In this document: positions 1 through 9,900 of the stretch, piece by piece
Numbering within the stretch: the first letter of the stretch is position 1
Layout of the letters: each line of letters starts with the position of its first letter
Source: Pleurobrachia bachei
Lineage: Eukaryota > Ctenophora > Tentaculata > Cydippida > Pleurobrachiidae
Reading direction: 5' to 3'
Length of the DNA stretch: 27,349 nucleotides
Assembly: GCA_000695325.1 (NCBI GenBank)
Contig: AVPN01000192.1
Location: 11,789 to 39,137, forward strand
Notes under the pieces: generated by a model
Told to the model about the DNA's origin: nothing
Database searches by the model: none
What the model saw: only the letters and a program-made list of their open reading frames with translations
Made by a program: the position numbers and the translations under genes

Positions 1-70
<70 letters not shown>
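1..70. repeat. (TC)35 microsatellite
   Basis: Uninterrupted TC dinucleotides from the first base to 70. The left end is cut by the window, so the true length is unknown. Confidence 0.98.
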
Positions 71-73
<3 letters not shown>

Positions 74-293
74 CAGCTCTAAGAATTGGTGCCATATCAG
101 GCCATATTTATAGTACCAATTCAGTACCAATTGCTAATATTTGGTACCGGATTAGTACTCCTGGTCCCTGCAGGAATGCAGTTTCGAATAATCAATATAT
201 CTACAGCTACAGGGTCCCTAAATACACTAGTAATTTGTTGTGCATCTTGGTAATGATACAGACATACCGCTTACCATTCTCATTCTGTTTCAG

Positions 294-474
294 GTGTGTT
301 TTCGAAGGAGCATCACCATCCCGGCTTGTTCGTATTGAGTCCCGGCAGTTCCAGTTGGGGTTCCCTGTTCATGGGGTCGCGGCGCCAGACACTCAAGGAC
401 AGTTCCAGTTGCCCAAGTAAAGTACCACTACTACATACTGGGGGAATTCAATAATGTGTAAATCATTATATGTA
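294..474 (+). CDS. possible terminal exon of an upstream gene
   Basis: A good splice acceptor (pyrimidine tract then CAG, ending at 293) precedes an exon-like stretch with more C and G than its flanks. Two frames stay open: one stops at 418-420, the other runs on to a TAA near 452. The second reads VFSKEHHHPGLFV at its start. Neither product resembles a family I recognise, and no upstream exon lies in the window. The short stretch GACAGTTCCAGTTG occurs almost twice (around 345 and 400), so it could equally be repeat-derived. Weak call. Confidence 0.22.
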
Positions 475-1180
475 ATGGACACTGGGCTGTGATCAGGCCT
501 ATCATCATAATGATAACGGGGAAACGAACTAAACTAATACTAATGGTTGAATTCTGAAGCTGGCGTTATTATTTTATTTGTTTAAATTTTTGAAGGTGCA
601 GATTTGTAATTTAAAGAGCAGTTTCATCGTTTTTATTATCAACTAATTAACGAATTTGTATTCTTTTATTAACGATTTAATTTACTACCGCCCCCCTTCG
701 CATAATGATGATTATGAATGGTGCGCGCGAATATTTTCAATATAAATGTGCGCGCCGCTGTACAGCAATGCCACGCGCCGCGCATTCTTCTTCGCGATCT
801 CGAGCGAAAAACTTTTGCCGCGCCAGATTTCAAAAATGAACAAAATATTTTTATTTTTTCAAATAAAAAAAAATTGTCGTCAACTGACTTGGAATGCGCT
901 GCAACCCCCTCATGCACGCGTAAAAGGGCCAGCAGCGTTTGCCAATCAACTGACCTGCACAGAGGCTTGTGCGGTGCGCCTTGCTGGGCCCTATCCGCTA
1001 GCCCACTGATCGAGGCTGGTCCTGCACGCACACTGTACAGGGACCTGCTGGAGTCTGGACCCGAGTTCCGTCCCTGCTGGCTGCTCCATGTATTGGTATT
1101 CTGTGCCTGTCGCTGTAAGCTTTCCCCTAAATTGAAATTTAATTCATTTTTCGTCAACCAGTTTCTGGCCGTACCTCGAC
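475..1180. other. unassigned stretch with a CpG-rich core
   Basis: The left half (475-700) is AT-rich. From about 718 to 1110 the DNA becomes rich in CpG, for example GTGCGCGCG at 720 and GCGCGCCGC near 749. Long open frames exist on both strands here, but they overlap each other, look like no known family and have no convincing splice sites. The core could be a promoter, an RNA gene or a transposon remnant. Confidence 0.4.
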
Positions 1181-1225
1181 AAATTTTAAGATTTAAATAC
1201 TCCGAGTATTTAAATCTTAAAATTT
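1181..1225. repeat. perfect palindrome, 22-bp arms around one base
   Basis: The arm at 1181-1202 is the exact reverse complement of 1204-1225, with a single C at 1203 between them. The arms are AT-rich and the match stops sharply on both sides. It lies 49 bp past the stop codon of the minus-strand gamma-glutamyl hydrolase gene, so it may fall in that 3' UTR and form a hairpin in the RNA. Confidence 0.9.
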
Positions 1226-1273
1226 GAGAACAAAATAATACGCAGAGGTTAATCACGAGAAAAATCAACTCGT

Positions 1274-2757
1274 TTAAAACAACAAATCAGCTGTATTAAC
1301 TCCCCAATCGGATCTCTTATCGTTAAAGAAATAACAACTTTCCAAGGATGAATTCATCTTGAGTAAGGTGTAAACCGGCTGATAGTTGTTAATGTTCCGA
1401 ATGTAAAACTCATTTGCATCACCGAACTTGTTTTGATTCTTGTTAACCTCATCCAGGAAAAAGTTGGCCAAGTACTGCATGAAAGAGATTGCATTTTTGG
1501 AGTGAGGAATGGCTACATAGGGAGACCATTCAAAGGCACTTTTCTCAGGATGGAACTGCGATGCGTAGATTGGCAGAGTTTTATGTTCCACAAGCGCTAT
1601 ATATTCTTTTCCATGGGCGTCCCAGTTAGTTGCAAGGAGATTAAACGACTTGGTCAGAGGTCCCTTTTCGTCGGTGATCAGATTAGGATTAAAGCAAAAT
1701 CCGTGAGAGTTTGCGACCACATTTTCAGTTTGTATCTTCTGGTAAAGGAGGCTGTCCATATCCTTGAGCATTCGAGAATCTGAGGCAACCTGTTGGAAGA
1801 TTTGGAGTATTGTGTGACGTAAAAAGTTACCATAGTTCGAAAAGAAAACTCAATTGCAGGCGTCCGGCTCTTTGATTATAACTTACATCGGAGAGTGTTA
1901 TGTTGTTTGCCATGTGAGCTGAACAGTTGAAACGACTCTCAGTTTGGTTGGCCTCCGCATAAAGAATCGCCTCAAAACCTGAGAAATGAAAGCTAGGTTT
2001 TATCTGGGATCCTCTTCTTCTAGATTATTAGAGAAAGCGATCGCAGGAGACCAGCATTCTGGGTGTCTGATATATCAAAATGTACCTAGACATGTTCCCC
2101 ACAGAGGAAAGTACATTCCTTTTCCATTCTGGTCCTTGGCCCAGTCGTAGATGAATTTGGAAGCTTTGTAGAATTGTGAGTTCGGGAAAATCTAGGAGGA
2201 AATGCTCTCATCATATTATTTACAATTTCTGAATCAAAACAGAAAAATGTGAGTATCTTTATAACTCTTACCTGTGCACCTCCAGGAATAAGAACTCCGT
2301 TAAGGTTGTGGAGAGTTTGGTTCAGTTCGGAAGCATCAGAGGAATCAAACACGGGTATCACCTGAGCACCTGTAAATATTTGGACGGGGGAGAGTTGTAT
2401 CAGAAAGAAGAGCTTGGTTTAGTAATTAGAGGGGAGAGATTTGTGTAAGGAGAGTCAGTAAGTTGTTGCATGCACGATGATTGCATCAAGCATGCATATT
2501 GACGTGCGTTACACACACAAAATCTTCGCCACCTTACCTGCTGCCTCAAGGTATTTCACGTACGACGCTGCAATGTACGAATGCCCATATTTGGTCATTC
2601 CTCCGTTTGTCTTCTGTGTCAGGATCCCCACAACTTTTCCCAGGACCTTGTCGGGTAGGGGTGACTTTTCCATTCTCGTAGGGGCCGCCGAGATGGCAGA
2701 TACTGTAACTAGAAATACCAACAACAACATAGTTCTATGAATTGAAAAATGGTTCAT
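1274..2757 (-). CDS. GGH: gamma-glutamyl hydrolase, 5 exons
   Basis: This enzyme removes gamma-linked glutamates from folylpoly-gamma-glutamates in lysosomes or after secretion. The minus-strand exons are 2757-2538, 2369-2272, 2191-2086, 1978-1887 and 1789-1274. All join in frame at GT-AG sites and give 343 residues, against 318 in human. A hydrophobic signal peptide ([12 protein letters not shown]) lies at about residues 10-21. Family signatures follow: [40 protein letters not shown] with the nucleophile Cys near residue 140, and [12 protein letters not shown] with the catalytic His near 252. The first Met (2757) is used; a second at 2730 directly precedes the hydrophobic stretch and could be the true start. 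For exon 5 I chose the acceptor ending at 1790 over one 10 bases further in, because only it keeps the frame. Divergent from IFT140, with 492 bp between the starts. Confidence 0.95.
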
Positions 2758-3249
2758 TTTTCTAGCTTTTATTGAACAGATGGGAGATTGCCAGCTATAG
2801 TTTGCTAATCGATTTGTTATAGTTTACATAAAAGTGAAAAGAGACTAAGGACAACAATCGGCAAATAAAACAGCCTCTCTCTCATTCCACAATAGTTCGA
2901 AAATGATCGATTCCTAGAAATCAAAATGAACTGGGAAATAAACTAATTTTAACATTTTCCCACAAAAGAGGCTAAGGATAAGAAATCGTCAAATAAAACC
3001 ACCCCACACACAATGGTTCGAGTCCAGCTACAAGGTGTCAGTTTTCACTGATAACATATATTTGATGCCGCTGTTAAATATATGTTTACGGCAGGCTGCA
3101 TGTATTTATAGTCACGTACATCTGGCCACGTTTAGTGGTACGAATAATCATAATGAATCTTTCTCACAGGAAAATACAATACAATTATACCTTTCACATA
3201 CATACCTAAACCTAAACCTCTTAACCCTCTCTCCATGGTTATAGCGTAC
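2758..3249. promoter_or_regulatory. divergent intergenic region between GGH and IFT140
   Basis: This 492-bp AT-rich stretch should hold the promoters of both genes. No clear TATA box or strong X-box is visible. A degenerate block occurs twice, at 2836-2900 and 2962-3022 (AAAAGAG-CTAAGGA, then CAAATAAAAC, then CACAAT-GTTCGA). A pyrimidine-AG splice acceptor at 3160-3169 lies 80 bp before the IFT140 start, so the IFT140 5' UTR may be spliced. Confidence 0.5.
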
Positions 3250-3966
3250 ATGTCAGTATTTTTCGACCACAGAGCGGACACGGGTAAGAATGGGGGTGTC
3301 CACACGGAGATAGCATGGCATCCCGCCATGGCCGTACTGGCGGTGGCAGTGAAACAGGATGTAGTGGAGACTGGGGAGGTTCAAGGGATCGTCAATGTCT
3401 TTCATGATGAGGTGAGAACCATGGTATTTTTAGGGAATCGGGGAATGATTGGCAGGGGTACTAAGGGGATTATAAGGGAATTGATTTAATGGCCGTGTTA
3501 AACTCTTTAATCAAATCAAGTTATTATAACCAGTTTCCCATGTGTAATCCCCCTTCTTATTATCCAGGGTGATCCTCTGGAGGATGTGAATGTTCGGAAG
3601 AACTGTTCTCCCACAGTGATATCATGGCACCCAACAAGGTACTTGGTCGACCCTATCTCACCGTAAAGGAGGGATTAGGGTTAGAACATTGTATACCACA
3701 ATTATAGTAGAACCTGAAAAAATAGTGCCATGCAGCCTTGAGCGCCTGCTGATTTGTATCCGAGATAATTGATCATGTCCACTAGTTATTTGCTTAGTAT
3801 TATCATCACATCCAGGTACATTTTGGCGGTTGGTTGGGAGAATGGTGACATAACGATATGGAATGAGCAGGACCACGAGGCGAACAGTACGTGTGACACA
3901 CACAAGGCCCCCGTGACAGTCCTACAGTGGAGCAGTAATGGATCCCGGCTGATCTCTGGTGATGAG
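3250..3966 (+). CDS. IFT140: IFT140 exons 1-3 (first WD40 repeats)
   Basis: Exons are 3250-3411, 3568-3638 and 3816-3966. Phases are 0, 2 and 0, and all junctions are GT-AG. The product includes [34 protein letters not shown] and [18 protein letters not shown], three successive WD-type blades matching the start of human IFT140. Confidence 0.93.
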
Positions 3967-6900
3967 GTGGGTGTAATATAGTAGCGGGTAGTTTAGATCT
4001 GTAGATCGAGTGATCAGTTTTTTGGACCATCCCCGTGCTATAGAGAGATCAGCTTTGTCCGTGCGTTCTTTTCATTTCTAGACGGGCCTATTGAGCGATC
4101 ACTCTACAGGTTTCCCTTGTTATCGGGGCGTGTGAACTGTAGTCATAACTTGGCAAGGTTTCCCCCACTTACTGAACCATTTATTTTTCACTACTCAGCT
4201 CTAACTATCCGATATATCCTTCCCACCAGAGGGGCGTGCTGGTAGCGTGGAGATGTGACACTCGGGGACACCTGCATCAGCTACAGAACTATCAGAAACG
4301 AAGCAGCTATACACACTGTATCTTCCGACCAACTGCACAGGATCCCTTATACAAGTATGTACATTAAATCGATCCCCATTATTTACCGGAGACCATGATA
4401 ATTTCATCCGTTTGGTTGATCTAACATAGAAATTAAGAGCCAGCCTTGTTGATCAGATGCCAGTATTAAAGTTTCTGGTAAATGCCTGCATTACTTGAGT
4501 GCACTGTTTCAGCAGCTATACAGCTCTGGCAAGGGCTGCAGTTGAAGGAGACGAGAATGCACTGGACATGTTTGGGACCTGGAACAAGAGTAGAAATGCT
4601 CTTATTACACAGGTGAGTTACCATCGTAACACAGGTGAGTCGGAGTTACCGTGGTAACCAACTGTACCTCGTCAAGTAAACGCCAAACATGTTTAATCTG
4701 TTTAAGATTTTTCCTGAAATTCAAAATTATATTTGATTTTTGTTTCAGCCAAATCAGATGTACAACAGCGAGTCACTAAGTTGTTACATTGGCTCCGAGG
4801 ATGGTATCATATATCATGTGGATGACAAACTAACTCTCAAGGTATTATCTCCCAATCGACCATACATATAATAGCAACGGTTGCTGGGTCGCGGTTCCCA
4901 TAGCAACAGTTGCTGGGTCGTGGTTCTCATAGCAACGGTTCCTGGGTTGCGGTTCCCATAGCAACGGTTGTTGGGTTGCGGTTCCCATATCAACGGTTGC
5001 TGGGTTACGGTTCCCATAGCAACATAATTCTCATCACCCCTTTCCTTCAGGAATGTGCGACAGCTGACTCGATGATCAAATCGATGTTACTTTATGAAGC
5101 TAAGAACATCCTTGTAATTGTAACTACCACTATGATGCTGGTTCAGTACACATGTGCTCCAGATGGGACGCTCACTGAGATTCTCAAGGTATACACCGGA
5201 CAACTGTCAGAGCATTGGCCTGACAGTTGAACAACAAACAATTTAAGTGTTTCATTGCCTATGGGCCTTGGACCAAGAGGCAGCTTTGTAACCAAGGCCC
5301 TTGGTAGCTGAAAGCTTCCCCTCCGTGGAAAGCCCTTACTCTAAACTATAAAATGCCATGGAGTACAGTGAAACCCTTTGTCAGGTGAAACTGTCTGGTA
5401 AATCTGCCATCACGAGTGTGGTTTGGGTGGGCCCGGGTCTCATGGCGACCGTTGCTGGGGAGGATGTGGTACGAGTGTGGGACCTTGATAAAGATAACAA
5501 CTTCTCCATGGGAGGGGCCCTCGATATGATCAACTGCTTGAGTTACAGATATATCCTTCCCACCAGAGGGGCGTGCTGGTAGCGTGGAGATGTGACACAC
5601 GGGGACATCTGCATCAGCTACAAAACTATCAAAAACGAAGCAGCTATACACACTGTATCTTCCGACCCACCGCACAGGATCCCCTATACAAGTATGTGAA
5701 TTAGATCGATCCCCATTATTTACATTTTACTGTACTGGTGAATACTAGATAATGTCATCCGTTTGGTTGATCTAACATAGAAACAAAGGGCCGGCCTTGT
5801 TGATCAGATGCCAGTATTCTGGTTAAAATGCCTGCATTACTTGAGTGTACTGTTTCAGCAGCTATACCGCACTGGCGAGGGCTGCAGTTGAGGGAGATGA
5901 GAATGCACTGGACATGTTTGGAACATGGAACAAGAGTAGGAATGCTCTTATTACACAGGTGAGTTACCATGGCAACCAATTATAATACTGGTGAGTCAGA
6001 GTTACCATGGCAACCAATTGTAACACAGGTGAGTCATGTTACCATCGCAACCATTTATACATTGGCAAGCAAACGCCAAAATCCAATTTATGTTTGATCG
6101 TTATATTCGGCAATTAAATACAAAATATGTTTCAGCCAAATCAGATGTACAACAGCGAGTCACTAAGTTGTTACATTGGCTCTGAGGATGGTATCATATA
6201 TCATGTCGACGACAAACTAACTCTCAAGGTATTATCTTCTCTCCCATTCTACATAGCAACGGTTGCTGGATTGTGGTTACCATAGCAACGGTTGCTGGGT
6301 TGCACGGTTCCCATAGCAACGAAATTATTACCATCAATTTCCTTCAGGAATGTGCAACAGCAGATTCGATGATCAAATCAATGTTGCTTTATGAAGCTAA
6401 GAACATCCTTGTAATTGTAACTACCACTATGATGCTGGTTCAGTACACATGTGCTCCAGATGGGACGCTCACTGAGATTCTCAAGGTATACACCGGACAA
6501 CTGTCAGAGCATTGGCCTGACAGTTGAACAACAAACAATTTAAGTGTTTCATTGCCTATGGGCCTTGGACCAAGAGGCAGCTTTGTAACCAAGGCCCTTG
6601 GTAGCTGAAAGCTTCCCCTCCGTGGAAAGCCCTTACTCTAAACTATAAAATGCCATGGAGTACAGTGAAACCCTTTGTCAGGTGAAACTGTCTGGTAAAT
6701 CTGCCATCACGAGTGTGGTTTGGGTGGGCCCGGGTCTCATGGCGACCGTTGCTGGGGAGGATGTGGTACGAGTGTGGGACCTTGATAAAGATAACAACTT
6801 CTCCATGGGAGGGGCCCTCGATATGATCAACTGCTTGAGTTACAGCAAAACCAAACGAATGCTTGCAGGTGGGTTGACTTCATTTGGTGGCATAGTTTGC

Positions 6901-9900
6901 CTGGCTGCAGATCAGATCTAGTTTGATATTGGACTCGGCTAATTGTTCGCTAAATTTTAACCTCATTACCAATTTTATTTGTTCAATGTTGACCCCTTAC
7001 TCAACAAGATATTACCAGATGGTATGCTACCCAATCTATATTTTATCAGGTGGCATGGTGAATGGTAAGATTGCCATGTGGCAGCACCGACCTGGACAGT
7101 ACAGTTTGGAACACTGGACATTCCTACCTACCATCGACCTCTCAGACAGCTTCATACAGATCCAATGGAGTCCAGTTCACCCCCTACTGGCAGCTAATAA
7201 TATCTGTGAAGTGGTGATCGACTTACTTGTTGGATAGTCGTGGTCGTAATCACAGTTCCATATTATTACGGAAATTTATCTGATCGACACTGTCTCACCG
7301 TGCACCAGTTCTGCTAGGGTATTGGCATGCGAGAACTGTGATCAGAGCATCGGCCTGATAGTGTTGGTATCCAAGACACCTCACGCCGGGCGACCTTCGC
7401 GTGCGCTGGCAAGGGGTTACTTCGTTACTAACTGATAGCGCCAGTTTGAACAAAACATCTAAGTTGTAAAGTGATCCAATCACACAAATCCATTCCTTGA
7501 CCCTCCCCCTTTTAGAGTGCCGTGGTTCAGGTTGGGCCTTACCACGTACAACTGGAGACCCTTGATCCGCCAACAATCCTACCCATCCGTTCAGACATTC
7601 ACATACGCGGTAAAAATTATGAGCTTCTATAAGAGACCCCATCTGAGCGCACTGAGAATCAAATGGGGGTTCTGGTGCCGACAGATAGAAGATGTTCACA
7701 TTTTACTTGTTAATGAATCTCAGGATGGTTATTTTAGAACTAAAATCTCCCCCTTATCACCCAGGTGTGTGTAACACGGAGAGTCATGTGGTGGTATGGA
7801 ACACTAAAAAGGTTGTCGTGTACGAAGTCAATGAGGAGAAGAACTTTGCTCGCCCATCAGGTACAGAGATTGGACTAAATATTTCCCAAAATTTAGTCAA
7901 TTCGGTGGCCTTACTACTTCCCTTTTATATGAAGAGCTCTAGTTTAGACTTTAGCCAAGCCCGGGCCGGATAAGCTTGACCCCCTGCTAATACTCAACTT
8001 TCTCACAGGAACATTTGATATTACAGAACCTCCTCTAATTGCTATTCATGACCAAACCCTCTACACTGCGGAACTGAGTTCCATTACCGCTAGAAATTTC
8101 CAGGTAAGACTTCTTTTCGAGCAGACAGTAAAAGTTATAATATGAATATTATCCGTCGCGTTTAGTTTCCCGAGTTCAGCAATCCCCCAACCCTCATCCA
8201 CCACCATTCTACCATTTGGCGATGAAATTTCCCCCCTCAAACTTAACCAATTCTACCATGCCGCCAGGGCACAGTGAAACAGACCATGGTACTGAGTGAG
8301 AACGAGGGTATTCCCATTGATATTGATATCTGTGGGCACTACATGGTGGTTGCTACTAACACTGGTGTCATCAAGGGTTGGGACATCTCACGACGGTAGG
8401 TGCAGGAGCATAGTGGGAGTTATAGGAAATAGTGCAGGCGACAATTGGAGAGATCACCGACCTTGTTTTAGCTCTCCGAATTATACAATATGTTTTGATA
8501 TGGGCGGTATACAAGCGCGGAATATTATTATATCGTCTGAATGAGAATTAAAACAATTCTGTTATCATCATTTAATTGTATCACCATGAGACTCATATCA
8601 AGCTGGGCAACTATACAACTGATGAATGAGAATTACAATGTCAAAATGTTTTATGTCTCCAGGGAATCAAAGCAGTACATATCTCCCAAGAATATATGTG
8701 ACTGCCTACCCGATACTAGCATTGTTTCCAAAGTTAAAGTCAACTGCAATGGAACTAAAGTTGCTATTCAGCTGAAGAAGGTTCGCTATTAGTTGTGTTC
8801 TAATTCTTATTGAAGACTGTATACTTCTTGTTTTGTTCTAACCTCCCCTTTAGATTTGGGGCGGGGCACGAGAAAGACGGTCTAGCTAGACAATGTAATT
8901 CATGGATTTTGATGCTACCCCTTTCTTTTGTCACAACATTTTTGCTATATTAAGCGTTCCTTATCCCCCTCAGCCGGATAACGAAGCTGATTCCCGACTA
9001 CTAATCTGGTATGTGGAGCAGGATGTCCTACTGGGATACGATTTCTCTGCCGGTCAAACCATCCAACCCTTCAGTGACAGCGGCAGTGGTAAGATTAACT
9101 GTTTTATAGCTACACTTGAACTTCATCAACTATAGTTTGTACTCATTTAGGAAACTTTTAGAACTCCATTTACACTAGAATTATTGTGTGTCTATAGATT
9201 TCGATTATGAAGATTTAATCACTGGGAATTTTACAAAGAACAAGGGTGAGATTTATAACGTGCACAGCTCTTTGTTTGTGTGCATCTCAGTTCGTGGTTT
9301 AGTTCCAATTCTCCCAGAACTTTTGAAAAGTGCACCTTCCTGGAAAAAAGTCTTGGCTCAATATGTGTATGTGGTGTCTTGTGGTGTTTTTATTGCCCGT
9401 ACCGGGTGTTTTACCGTAGAATGGCTGACTAAATATTCTTGTGTCTGTGCACTTCTGACAATCATCGATCAGATCTAACAAATCCTCCATCCCTCCAGGT
9501 GTCGATGTACAGCGGGCCACGGAGGACTCTGTGACAATGAGATTCCCTCGTGAGGTCCTATGGGATCCCATGGATCCCCGACTTCTGGTTAGTTTAGTGT
9601 GATCTCTGCAAGTGACCACTCTATCGCCCCTTTCCGAACATCGAGTTGTTCTGTGCTGTAGCAGATCTTTGTTGAGTAAAATTACTCAACAAGCATATCT
9701 ATGAAGGAGTAACGAGGTCACAACCGTCCCTGTTTTTATTTAACTGACATAACCCCCCCCCCAACTAGGTGGTCCAAGCTGCCCCAGTGCCGGGTGGTGA
9801 CCAGCCCCAGAAACCCCAATCCACCCCTGCCTCTGCTGGGCTCCTCATGGGTGGTAAGGGCCGGGACCAAACTGGAGGATCTGGTGGTTCTGAGGTCGAT

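Larger units (their letters stand above)
4212..5548 (+). repeat. IFT140: tandem duplication unit A inside IFT140 (exons 4A-7A and broken 8A)
   Basis: Exons 4A 4230-4354, 5A 4513-4612, 6A 4749-4841, 7A 5051-5188, and the first 164 bases of exon 8 at 5385-5548. Exon 8A is cut after TTACAG and runs straight into the tail of intron 3 and exon 4B. It has lost its splice donor, and reading through meets TAG at 5580-5582. Exons 4-7 total 456 nt with phase 0 at both ends, so splicing 3 to 4B, or 7A to 4B, would keep the frame. Bases 5090-5548 are identical to 6387-6845; everything before that has diverged. Confidence 0.93.

Noticed and set aside
669-1268. Overlapping open frames of 169-199 codons on both strands
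   Set aside because: They shadow each other, resemble no family, and pass through the palindrome. No splice or start context supports coding.
1274-1779. Acceptor at 1780-1784 for GGH exon 5
   Set aside because: It would break the frame with exon 4. The acceptor ten bases upstream on the minus strand (ending at 1790) gives ITLSD-VASDSRM in frame.
3235-3249. ATG 3235 as the IFT140 start
   Set aside because: ATG 3250 aligns directly with the family N-terminus (MSVFFDH against MALYYDH). The upstream ATG adds five residues with no counterpart.
5358-5582. Exon 8A as an alternative last exon of IFT140
   Set aside because: It reads through the duplication junction into intron 3 sequence for 11 codons before TAG, with no poly-A signal. 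It is a by-product of the duplication.
7295-7699. Minus-strand 134-codon frame
   Set aside because: Shadow of IFT140 exon 10 and its flanking introns. No family signature.
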